This document shows, one piece after another, positions 37,602-46,500 of a DNA stretch of 64,000 bases. Where the stretch lies: NCBI RefSeq assembly GCF_002272015.1, contig NZ_NPBY01000013.1:62001-126000 (forward strand). Reading direction: 5' to 3'. Each line of letters starts with the position of its first letter. Within the stretch, counting starts at the first letter, position 1. The notes beneath the pieces were generated by a model. It worked only from the letters and a program-made list of their open reading frames with translations, had not been told where the DNA came from and searched no databases. A program made the position numbers and the translations under genes. This DNA comes from Paenibacillus campinasensis. Its GTDB lineage: Bacteria > Bacillota > Bacilli > Paenibacillales > Paenibacillaceae.

Positions 37602-38360
37602 TCACTCCTTCCCTGTTACAAACGCAAAAATCATCGCTTCCCGATCATGCGTATCATGGGCATCGTATTTATCAAACTCCAGGACGCCGCCAATTTTGCC
37701 GTCGCGGATATAAATGAGCCGGTCTGCCCGGCAAGCGGCTTTCATGTCGTGAGTGACCATAACGACGGATTGACCGTTACGATTGATGTCGGTCAGGATG
37801 TCAAGAACCGCATGGCCGTGTTCAAAATTCAGGCTTCCCGTCGGTTCGTCCGCAAACACGATATCCGGGGAGTTAATCAAGGCTCTCGCAATGGCGGCAC
37901 GCTGCTGCTGCCCGCCGGAGGTTTGAGCAGGCAGACGGCTGCCTTGCCCTGCGATTCCCATCGCTTTCATGAGGCTTTCAGCTTTTTTCTTAATATTCGA
38001 TTTCTTCTGTCCGGCGATATAACCAGGCAAAGTAATGTTATCCAGAATGGACAGGTCCGGAACGAGATTGATGCTCTGATAGATGTAGCCGATTCTTCTC
38101 GAGCGAAATTCAGACAGCTCCTGCTCGGTGAAATTGTCGATGCGCTGATTCTGGAAATAAACCTCGCCGGCCGTTACGTTATCCAGCCCGCTGAGCATGT
38201 ACAGCAGGGTGGACTTCCCGGAGCCGGAATTTCCCATAATGACAGTAAAATCCCCTTCATATATTTCCAGATCCAAATTACGGATGGCGTGATATTGTTC
38301 GCTGCCGCTGTTGTAAGTTTTACTGAGATTTTTAGCCGTTATAATCGCTGTCTTGGCCAT
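37602..38360 (-). CDS. ABC transporter ATPase (LolD/MacB type)
   Basis: A 252-residue nucleotide-binding protein. It has Walker A GNSGSGKST (about 43), Q-loop region IYQSINLVPDLS, signature SGGQQQRAAIARAL, Walker B VFADEPTGSLN and an H-loop His (VVMVTHD). TSGGQQQR replaces the usual LSGGQQQR at the first position, a small variation. It is coupled to the FtsX-type permease 4 bp downstream and follows the kinase gene by 89 bp. Confidence 0.92.
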   Translation of the reverse strand: MAKTAIITAKNLSKTYNSGSEQYHAIRNLDLEIYEGDFTVIMGNSGSGKSTLLYMLSGLDNVTAGEVYFQNQRIDNFTEQELSEFRSRRIGYIYQSINLVPDLSILDNITLPGYIAGQKKSNIKKKAESLMKAMGIAGQGSRLPAQTSGGQQQRAAIARALINSPDIVFADEPTGSLNFEHGHAVLDILTDINRNGQSVVMVTHDMKAACRADRLIYIRDGKIGGVLEFDKYDAHDTHDREAMIFAFVTGKE

Positions 38361-38449
38361 ACCCTCACCCCTATTTTATTTTCCTCCACTTTACCTTCAG
38401 AATGTTGCAGAAGACTTATTAAGTTATTAATAAAGTATTACAGGCGGAA

Positions 38450-39874
38450 TTAACATAGGGGCAGGGTGAAATAGAAGGTAGTTCCTTCGCCGTGTTTGCT
38501 TGTGAAAGAAATCGTTCCGCCATGTGCCTCGATAATGGTTTTGCATATCGACAGTCCTAGGCCGGTGCCGCGCTGCGGGGCAGAACCCGGGTTCCCCCGG
38601 AAATATCGCTCAAAAACAAAAGGCATATCCTGCGGACGAATTCCGCTGCCTGTATCGGCGATGATCACTTTCAGCATGCCGGCTTCAAGCTGAACATCAA
38701 TTCGGATCGAGCCGCTCGGCGGGGTATGTTTCAGCGCGTTGGACACCAGGTTGGATATGACCTGTTCAATCCGAATGGCATCAATATAGATCAATACATT
38801 GGGGATTTCCTGAGGCCCGATGTAGGTCAGCTCGTTCGTGCGGACATAGTGGCCAATCGGCTTCAGAATCTTATGGAGAACCTCCCGGCTGTATTGCTCG
38901 CGGGGTTCGACGGTAATTTGACCCAGATCCTGCAGGGTCTGAAGAAGGAGATCCTCGACGAGCCTGGCCATTTTATCCGTATGCGTCCGCATAATTTCGA
39001 CATACTCCAGCATCGTTTCCGTATCGGAACAGACGCCTTCCAGGATGGAGTCAATGTAGGCCTTGATCGTGGTAATTGGTGTTTTGATTTCATGTGAAAT
39101 GTTGGTGATGAGTTCCTTCTGTGCTTTTTCCTGCTGGATTCTTTGCATGCTTAAATACATGATTTCAGTTCGCATCTGGTCAAACATCGAATACAATGCG
39201 CCCATTTCATTCAAGCTGGCATAGCTGGGCTGTTGTTCATAATTGCCCTTCAAGATGGCTTCGACGTGAAGCCTGAGCTCAAGAATTGGCGATATGAAGT
39301 GGGTGTGAATGGTCCGTTTCATCACGATGAGCAGCAAGAAGAGGCAGAGGGTCACGAGCATGATAGCGGCAAAAGCAACAATGGGCCGATAGTCGGACTG
39401 CGCGGGAAACACCTGGGCTTCCGGAAGGAAGTACACGGCATTTCCCACCTGACGCAGGGAGCTTTCGTCAATGACAGGAAATGCGATCTGGAACAGCCCG
39501 TTGTTGTGCAGGCCGGAGTACATATCATAGCGCAGAAAACGGTTGATGTTATCTTGCGGGAGGGGCGGAAGAGCGTTTGAGCTGAACGATACAGACCCGT
39601 CCAATTCGACATAAGCCAGCCCGATCTCACGCTGGGTCGCCAGACGGTTTAATTCGGTCTGCACTTCAAGCGTCCCGATATGTTCATGATGCTGCTCCAA
39701 ATAGAGCATCAGTGGATTGACGGCCAGGCGCACTTGATGAATGACGCTTTGGGGAGCCGCGTCCCTGCTGTCTGATAGAGCATAGGAAAGCAGATAGAAG
39801 CTGCCACCGAGCAGAGCTGCAAGCAGCAGCCATGCGATGGTCAGCGTTTTATTCGTCCAGCCCTTTAATGTCAT
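38450..39874 (-). CDS. OmpR-partner sensor histidine kinase
   Basis: A 474-residue membrane kinase. Helix 1 spans about 10-33, an extracellular domain 34-163, helix 2 164-186, HAMP 187-240, then HisKA with His261 (NISHEIKTPITTIKAYIDS) and a HATPase domain with NLVSNALKHT, DTGSGI and GTGLGL. The ATG follows AGGAGG. It lies 20 bp after its regulator gene. A roughly 130-residue extracellular sensor distinguishes it from the intramembrane-sensing BceS type, so it probably senses a ligand directly. It likely controls its own operon with the ABC transporter. Confidence 0.9.
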   Translation of the reverse strand: MTLKGWTNKTLTIAWLLLAALLGGSFYLLSYALSDSRDAAPQSVIHQVRLAVNPLMLYLEQHHEHIGTLEVQTELNRLATQREIGLAYVELDGSVSFSSNALPPLPQDNINRFLRYDMYSGLHNNGLFQIAFPVIDESSLRQVGNAVYFLPEAQVFPAQSDYRPIVAFAAIMLVTLCLFLLLIVMKRTIHTHFISPILELRLHVEAILKGNYEQQPSYASLNEMGALYSMFDQMRTEIMYLSMQRIQQEKAQKELITNISHEIKTPITTIKAYIDSILEGVCSDTETMLEYVEIMRTHTDKMARLVEDLLLQTLQDLGQITVEPREQYSREVLHKILKPIGHYVRTNELTYIGPQEIPNVLIYIDAIRIEQVISNLVSNALKHTPPSGSIRIDVQLEAGMLKVIIADTGSGIRPQDMPFVFERYFRGNPGSAPQRGTGLGLSICKTIIEAHGGTISFTSKHGEGTTFYFTLPLC

Positions 39875-39894
39875 GTCGCCTTGCCTCCTGTTGG

Positions 39895-40593
39895 TTAGTC
39901 TGCACTGAATTTATAGCCTACGCCCCATACGGTTTTGAGGTAGACGGGATTGGACGGGTCAGCTTCAAGCTTCTCCCGCAGCCGACGGATATACACGGTC
40001 ACGGTATTCTCATCCCCGTAGTTGTCATATCCCCATACCGCATCCAGCAGTTGGGATTTGGAGAAGACCTGGTTCTTGTGGGAGGCTAAGTGATAGAGCA
40101 GCTCAAATTCCTTGGCAGACAGCGACACTTCAGCTCCGTTTACGGCGGCGATATACGCTTTTTTGTTGATTTCAAGATGCCCGAAACGCAAAATATCCGG
40201 GTCCTGATGGACGGTACTGACGCTTTCATATCTGCGGAAATAAGCATTGATGCGCGCCAGCAGCTCCGTGATGGAAAAGGGCTTGGTCATATAGTCATCC
40301 GCCCCGAAGCCGAAACCGAGCACTTTATCCGTGTCGCTTCCTCTGGCGCTTAGGATCATGATCGGCACATTGTTCTTCTCCCGGATCTTGCGGCACAGAT
40401 CGACGCCGTCCATGTCCGGGAGCATAATATCCAGGATGATATAGTCCGGTTCCAGCATGTCTAGGATGGTAAGCCCATCCTGACCGTTTCCGGCAACAGC
40501 AGCCTCGTAGTTATTTTTTATCAGGTAATCTGCCAGAATTCGAGAGATATCCTTTTCGTCTTCGATGATGAGAATCTTTTTTGGTCGAGACAT
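39895..40593 (-). CDS. OmpR/PhoB-family response regulator
   Basis: A 232-residue regulator. ATG 40593 is preferred since GGGAGA lies 6 nt upstream and directly abuts the alternative ATG 40599. REC domain (1-120): E11-D12 acidic pair, phosphoacceptor Asp55 (ILDIMLPDMDG), Lys in TKPFS. The winged-helix DNA-binding domain (about 130-230) reads LSAKEFELLYHLASHKNQVF and ENTVTVYIRRLREKLE. First gene of the minus-strand operon; its promoter lies between 40594 and the divergent gene at 40859. Confidence 0.92.
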   Translation of the reverse strand: MSRPKKILIIEDEKDISRILADYLIKNNYEAAVAGNGQDGLTILDMLEPDYIILDIMLPDMDGVDLCRKIREKNNVPIMILSARGSDTDKVLGFGFGADDYMTKPFSITELLARINAYFRRYESVSTVHQDPDILRFGHLEINKKAYIAAVNGAEVSLSAKEFELLYHLASHKNQVFSKSQLLDAVWGYDNYGDENTVTVYIRRLREKLEADPSNPVYLKTVWGVGYKFSAD

Positions 40594-40748
40594 TACCATT
40601 CTCCCATGCTGTAAGTTTTTTTATCGAGAAATACGATATCTAAATTATGGCAAAGGGATAAAAATACTTCAAGCATAAAACATTTTTACGTTCTTTTTAC
40701 ACAAAACGATTGATTATAAAATCATAAAATGTGAGAATGATACGTATG

Positions 40749-40777
40749 TTGACGAATGGTATATTATGGAATAGTAT
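40749..40777 (+). promoter_or_regulatory. promoter of the relic NRPS/PKS operon
   Basis: TTGACG (40749-40754) and TAGTAT (40772-40777) are 17 bp apart, 82 bp before the acyltransferase start. The control region of the relic therefore looks intact. Confidence 0.5.
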
Positions 40778-40858
40778 AAACAACATGGTTGAAAAGTCTT
40801 AGGTTTCATAGTTTTGTAGTTGAATAGCACTAGTGATTCTGTGGAGAGGTGAGCGAGC

Positions 40859-41293
40859 TTGAAGAAAACAGCTTTTGTTTTTCCGGGACAGTCATCTCAG
40901 AGAATTGGTATGCTGACAGATCTGTATAGGGAAAGCGAACGGGTCAGGCACACTTTCGAAGAAGCTTCGGATGCCGTCGGGCTTGATATCGCGAGAATTT
41001 GCTTGGAAGGTCATCACGGGAGCCTGCAGGATATTTCGATCAGGCCTTACACTGCATTTTCCATCATCGACAACCTGCTGCTGCAATTACAACACTCCGT
41101 TAAATGGCATCACACCATCGACTATATTCAGAGACAACACATTCATACGTTTATCGAGCTTGGAAGCGGGCAAATTCTATCCCGGCTTCTGAGACAGCAT
41201 AGCAAGTCGATCGAAATCTATAACTACGAAACGGCCGCAGACCGCAATCGCTTGGCCTCATCCCTGTCACAGCTTGCAGAGGTAAGCGCATGA
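40859..41293 (+). pseudogene. malonyl-CoA acyltransferase with internal deletion (active site lost)
   Basis: A 144-residue ORF starting TTG 40859. Residues 1 to about 72 are the N-terminus of a FabD / trans-acting acyltransferase (TAFVFPGQSSQRIGML). Then the sequence jumps to its C-terminal part (HSVKWHHTIDYIQRQ and HTFIELGSGQILSRLL). A normal family member is about 300 residues, so roughly 150 are missing, including GHSxG with the catalytic Ser and the active-site His. The deletion kept the frame, so a stable but inactive protein could still be made. The stop overlaps the thioesterase start. It is part of the collapsed cluster to 43167. Confidence 0.8.
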
Positions 41294-42009
41294 GGCTGTA
41301 CACCGTGCCGTATGCTGGCGGCTACTCGTTTACTTACCTGAAATGGAAGCCGCTGCTTGCCCAGGGAATCAAGCTTCATCCTATCGAGCTCCCCGGGCGA
41401 AGCGATGCCTCAAGAGACAGGCTGTGCTCGACCATCGAGGAGATGGCGGTACATTGCCTTCGCCACATCGAAGCGGATCAGGAGCCCTATACTTTGTTCG
41501 GTCACAGCATGGGCGCCTACGTGGTGCTGGAGGTATACCGGGCGCTTGAAGCGAGGGGGCTGCCGTTGCCGCAGCATCTAATTCTGTCCGGCATGAAGCC
41601 GCCGCATTTGTATGAGAACAAGAACCATCACTTGCTGGACGAAGCCAGCTTCAGAACGAAAATGCTCGAAATGGGCGGCATCCCGTCACTGCTGGTGAAC
41701 GAGGATGATTTTGCTGCGACCTTGTTCCGGCTTCTTCGAAACGACCTTCGTGCTGTAGAGCTGTACAGCTGGAAAGGAGAATTGCCTGTCTTCAGCTGCG
41801 ATGTCAGCCTGTTTAACAGCGAGACCGACATTCGCCGCGAACACAAGCTCGAGTGGAATCGGTATTCCCGGAGGCCGTGCGGCTACTATTCATTCCGCGG
41901 AACGCATTTTTTTGTGAATGAGCGAACAGCCGACATCGTACAAGTGATCAATCAATTGCTTTGCCAGGAAGCAACCGTAATCGAATCACGAGAGGGTGGT
42001 AGACGTTGA
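41290..42009 (+). CDS. type II thioesterase (SrfAD/GrsT-like)
   Basis: A 239-residue alpha/beta hydrolase that in NRPS/PKS systems clears wrongly loaded carrier proteins. Nucleophile Ser73 is in FGHSMGAYV, the base His206 in RGTHFFVNE, and ETDIRREHKLEWNRYS lies where the family has its acid region. PYAGGYSFTYLKW and ELPGRSD are strong family marks. Full length and all motifs suggest it still folds and works. Its start overlaps the deleted acyltransferase stop (ATGA), and its stop overlaps the aminotransferase stump, so the original operon order is preserved. Confidence 0.88.
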   Translation: MRLYTVPYAGGYSFTYLKWKPLLAQGIKLHPIELPGRSDASRDRLCSTIEEMAVHCLRHIEADQEPYTLFGHSMGAYVVLEVYRALEARGLPLPQHLILSGMKPPHLYENKNHHLLDEASFRTKMLEMGGIPSLLVNEDDFAATLFRLLRNDLRAVELYSWKGELPVFSCDVSLFNSETDIRREHKLEWNRYSRRPCGYYSFRGTHFFVNERTADIVQVINQLLCQEATVIESREGGRR

Positions 42010-42182
42010 TAACGTTTGAAATGCATGAATCCAATGTCCGTTCGTATTGCCGCTGGTTTAACGATGTGTTTACCGGAGCAAAGAACGATGTCATTTTCGG
42101 CGAATCCGGGCGCGCTTACCTAGACTTTTTTGCAGGGGCAGGGGCTCTGAATTACGGCGCGGCAAGACCGGGCCGGGGATAG
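42006..42182 (+). pseudogene. stump of a diaminobutyrate (EctB/Dat-type) aminotransferase
   Basis: TTG 42006 (after GAGGGTGGT) opens a frame of 58 codons ending at TAG 42180. It reads MITFEMHESNVRSYCRWFND, then GRAYLDFFAGAGALNYG, the N-terminus of class III diaminobutyrate-2-oxoglutarate transaminases (ESNVRSYCR and DFFAGAGALNYG are hallmark strings). The family is about 420 residues; the PLP lysine and everything else are missing. Such enzymes supply 2,4-diaminobutyrate to polymyxin-like lipopeptides. Confidence 0.82.
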
Positions 42183-42183
42183 G

Positions 42184-42475
42184 GCCGAGAAGGATTACAT
42201 CATCAGCCGGACCTGCGAATTATTTGGCTCCTACCATGAGGAGGATAAGTACACGGAGGGCCCTGTATGGTCAAGATCAGAGTGCTGATTTACCGCCAAT
42301 GAACGTGTCCGGGAATCAGGAGGGGAAAGGGGCTGCATATGAGGGCAAGTCCACGAACGTGTATGTGTCTGGTAACCGGCTGCAATTCAGCTCGTTCTGT
42401 CCGAAAGGGGAGGAAGAAGCGTTGAGGGCGCATTTGGACCGCTTTTTGGAAGGAATGTTTCAGGAGGACTTATAA
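42184..42475 (+). pseudogene. possible NRPS condensation-domain scrap
   Basis: Between the aminotransferase stump and the PPTase are two broken frames. The later one (to 42475) ends TNVYVSGNRLQFSSFCPKGE, then ALRAHLDRFLEGMFQEDL. That pattern resembles the last strand and helix of an NRPS condensation or epimerisation domain. The match is by eye and weak; the rest of the segment is not recognised. Its stop overlaps the PPTase start. Confidence 0.35.
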
Positions 42476-43167
42476 TGCCAGAGGTGTACATGGTTCAGTT
42501 GGACCCGCGCATTGGCCGGTCTCTCACCGATCAGGTGGTTCGTCATTTGTCAGCAGAAAGGCAAAGCCGGGTTGAGAAATTCAGAAATTATATGGATGCA
42601 AGGCGTTCCATTACGGCAGAGCTGCTGGTTAGGAGGCTGGCAATGGATCAGCTGGGGGTGCGGAATGAAGATATTGTTTTTGGTGAGAACTCTTATAACA
42701 AGCCTTATCTCGTATCCAGCCCCCATTTTCATTATAATCTCTCTCATTCGGGCGAGTGGGTGGTGTGTGCGGTTGATCAACAGCCGGTTGGCATTGATAT
42801 TGAGCAGATCAAACCGATCGAACTGGATATCGCCAAAAATTTCTTTACGACCGCCGAGTACAACCGGCTGATGGAGGCGGATGAGGCCCAGCGGCTGGAG
42901 CAGTTTTATCAGTTGTGGACGTTGAAAGAAAGCTATATTAAAGCGGTGGGGCAAGGCTTGTCCATCCCGCTGGACTCCTTCTCATTTCGGCATGAGAACG
43001 GTGATGACCGTTTCACTCTGGAGACTCCTGCCCCAGAGCCATACCATTTGACGGCCACCCGCCTGCCGCCTAATTATGTGATGGCGGTATGTGCGATGGA
43101 AGAAGCAGCGATAGATCCGGTTGCTGTGAACGAACAAGAGCTGCTCGAAGGATTTCTTCGTCTGTAG
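42475..43167 (+). CDS. Sfp-type 4'-phosphopantetheinyl transferase
   Basis: A 230-residue enzyme that transfers phosphopantetheine from CoA to carrier proteins of NRPS/PKS systems. The two Mg/CoA motifs are present: VGIDIEQI at about residue 102 and FYQLWTLKESYIKAVGQGL at about 145. The SHSGEWVVCAV strand and YNKPYL also match Sfp. ATG 42475 overlaps the preceding relic's stop. It is full length and looks functional, so the cell may still use it for other carrier proteins. A strong terminator follows. Confidence 0.9.
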   Translation: MPEVYMVQLDPRIGRSLTDQVVRHLSAERQSRVEKFRNYMDARRSITAELLVRRLAMDQLGVRNEDIVFGENSYNKPYLVSSPHFHYNLSHSGEWVVCAVDQQPVGIDIEQIKPIELDIAKNFFTTAEYNRLMEADEAQRLEQFYQLWTLKESYIKAVGQGLSIPLDSFSFRHENGDDRFTLETPAPEPYHLTATRLPPNYVMAVCAMEEAAIDPVAVNEQELLEGFLRL

Positions 43168-43534
43168 ACGAAAGAATGACCGTATATAAGCAAGTGAAAT
43201 TATCTGCCTCGGAATTGGGTATCCGATTCTTGAGGCAGATTTTTTGTGGGCATATAAACAACATAGCTGAACTGTCTCCATCAATATTAACCATAATTTA
43301 TAAGAAAATCATAATTATGTATTCCTATGAATATATGTGGCATTCACAAGGTATAAATTTGTGAACTTCAACGGGAAAGCTCTTTAATTTGTCTAGTATA
43401 TCTTTAATTTGACCTCTACTTGAAAAGGCTTTCATCATATAAATTGGGTTATAAACCAATATGGAAGGGAGTGGAAAGAAGCCTGTCGTTGATGAGAGAC
43501 GGCAGATGATCATGATTGCAGGAGGGAACAGTTA
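43168..43534. other. 367-bp gap before the GH85 gene
   Basis: It holds the terminator at 43202-43246 and an AT-rich stretch 43260-43480 likely to contain the GH85 promoter. TTGACC at 43409 and TATAAA at 43438 are too far apart to be paired. No gene recognised. Confidence 0.5.
43202..43246 (+). terminator. rho-independent terminator of the relic cluster
   Basis: ATCTGCCTC (43202-43210) pairs perfectly with GAGGCAGAT (43232-43240), followed by TTTTT. Confidence 0.85.
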
Positions 43535-46500
43535 ATGAATGATCGAGGGAAGAAAAAAGGATTTCAAAAAATCACGTCAGTCGTACTGGCAACCGCGATG
43601 TTGCTATCGACTTTTCCGCTGATTGCGGAAGCGGGCGATACGTGGCCTTTTCAGGGGGCAAGCGCCCATGGAATCAACCAGCCTAGCGTGCACGGGTACA
43701 CCAGCAGCCATGTTATGAACTGGAGCCCGGAAACCGATCCCGATGCGGAGCTGCTCAGATCACGAGTACCGCTGCAGAAGCGGATCGATCCTTTTGCGGC
43801 TACGCAGGCCAATCCAAACCTGAGTCCTGATGTAAAGATGATGAATGTTGCGGGCGATTATGGTAACGCATTCATAGAGAACGCGCCATATACGAATAAA
43901 TTTGCGCAATATCATTTTAATTTCTGGCAATATATCGATTTTTACTCTTACTGGCATGGAACTGCAACCGCGTATACGCCTCCGGAGTACTATGACGACC
44001 TGGCACAGCGGGATTGGCAGCAAAAATGGTTTGAATTCGGCATGCTGAACATTCCGAACCCCACCTATACCGATGCAGCGCACAAGAACGGCGTTCTTTC
44101 TCTCGCAGGCATCTTCTTCTCCAATAATGATCGCGGTCAGCAGACCTATAAACAAATGATCGTTAAGGATGAGTCCGGTAATTACCCGGTAGCAGAGAAG
44201 TTAATTGAGATGGCACATTATTTTGGCTATGACGGGTATTTTGTTAACCAGGAGGAGCAAAATCCGAACGTAGCGATTGAGGATATCCCGGATTACATTG
44301 GATTTATGAAAGCGCTGCAAAAGGGAGGGCTATATGTACAGTGGTATGATTCGCTGAATACCTCCACGGGTCAAAACATGTTTGCGCGAACATTTAATGA
44401 TAACAACATTTCATTTTTGTATGACAAAGATACGGGGGAGCAGGTTTCGCAGTCCTTTTTCTTTGATTACGGAATGGGAAATAACCAAATCAATGCAGCC
44501 GAGAATTATCTCAGCACGCTTAATCAAACGTACGGAGAGCGCTTCAACATTTCTGATGTGGGCTACGCCGGACTTGAAGCCGGAAGGGACCGGTTCAAGA
44601 GCGTTCAAGGCTCGGCTTTGAGAAACAAGCTGGATAGCAATGGTCTGCCAAGACTGAGTATCTCGACGCTGGGAGCTGATTTTGTACATGCGGGGCTCGA
44701 CGAGGATATGGGGCAGCCTTGGCCCGTAAATCGCCGGGCGGAGAATGATTACCAATGGATGACGAAGGTTCGTGAGCAATTATGGTGGTCCGGACCGAAT
44801 ATCGATCCGACCCACACGGCGGTATCAACCAGCAATACAGCCTCCGACGTGCATGCGGATAACCGCTATTGGCCGGGGATGGCATCTGTGATTGCTGAAC
44901 GCTCAGTCATTGGCGATACGCATTTTTACACAAATTTTAATACAGGACATGGTCTGTCCTATTATGTTAGCGGTGCGGTCTCGAATACGGAGGAATGGTC
45001 CAACATGAGTCTCCAGGACATTCCAGTCACTTGGCAGTGGTGGCAGGAGACGGCTGGAGACAAGCTGCAGGTCGACTTTGATTATGGGCCGGAATATAAC
45101 ATTGCGGATACATCCCGGTTCGACTATGAGCAAATCGGGGCTTATGAAGGCGGAAGCTCTCTGGTCGTAAGCGGCCAATTAGATGCTGAAAATCTCTTGA
45201 GACTGTATAAGACGGATTTAAGCGTGGGAGCGGATTCCAAGCTGTCGGTTACATATAACAAAACCGCGGGTGATGATGGTTCCACGATGAGCATCGGTTT
45301 GATCATGAAGGACGATCCGAGCACGGTGATTCACATTCCTGTTCCGGACAGCGGTAGGAAAACCAATGGATGGGTTACCACTGAACTTGATTTAAGTCCC
45401 TATGCTGGAGTATCGATTGCCACCCTCGGGCTTGTGTTTGATCCGGGTGCGGGAAGCGTAGCCGATTATCAGATGAACATCGGTCAGCTGCGGATTTACG
45501 ACGGTTCAATCGCCCAGCAGGCAGCGCCGACGGGACTGACGATCGCTGAAGCCTATACGGATACCGGGGAAATGGTCATCACATGGAACATGGATCCAGA
45601 CTATTCGAAGGTCAAGCAGTACAACATCTATGTGAATGATGTATATGTGGGCGGGAAGTATGATGACATCTTTTATATCAAAAACTTGCCAGCACGTTCA
45701 GGCGTCGTTAAGGTTGCCGCCGTCGGCGCGGACGGACGGGAAGGTGAGGCTGCGACAGTTCGCTTCGATTTAACCGAATCTCCATCGGATATCATCGTCG
45801 ATTCCCGCGAGAACGGCGACTTCCTGGTAAGCTGGACGAACCCGCAGAATACAGCAGCAAATATGACGGTCAGCGTGAAGTCCCGGAACTGGATTACGAC
45901 ACCTGCCCCAGTATCTGAGCGCATAACGGTACCAGCAGGGGAGACCTCTGTTATGTTCCAAGGCATGCCGATAAACGGTGACGACTATATCGTGACGTTA
46001 TCCGCCGCGAATATAACGCCTGTATCGGTCAGCGGCAATTTCATTGACAAGGTGGCTGAGCCATATGCCGAGGACTGGTCCTGGGATGGCAATACGCTGA
46101 ATTTGCCGATGCCGAACACAAGGGATTGGCGGTATATGTATGTCTACGAGGATGGGAAGCTTAGAGAATTCCCGACAACTTATAATGTGGGCAATAAAGA
46201 CCGCATCATTCGCGGGAGAACGACCAAGGCCAGCTTGAAATTCACTTCGACTGCCCAGAACGTATATGTGGTCATGGAGGACTATGCAGGCAACAGATCG
46301 GAACCGGTATATCTGAAAGGCAAAGCGCGTTATATCGTAACGTTTGATACCAACGGCGGGGTGCCTGCTGTTCCGCATATGGAAGCTGCTTTTCATGCCC
46401 CAATTGCCGAACCAGCGGCGGTCAGCAGAGCCGGTTATGTGTTTGACGGTTGGTATACTGCCAATGGAGTAAAGTGGGATTTTGCTTCAGACACGGTCAA

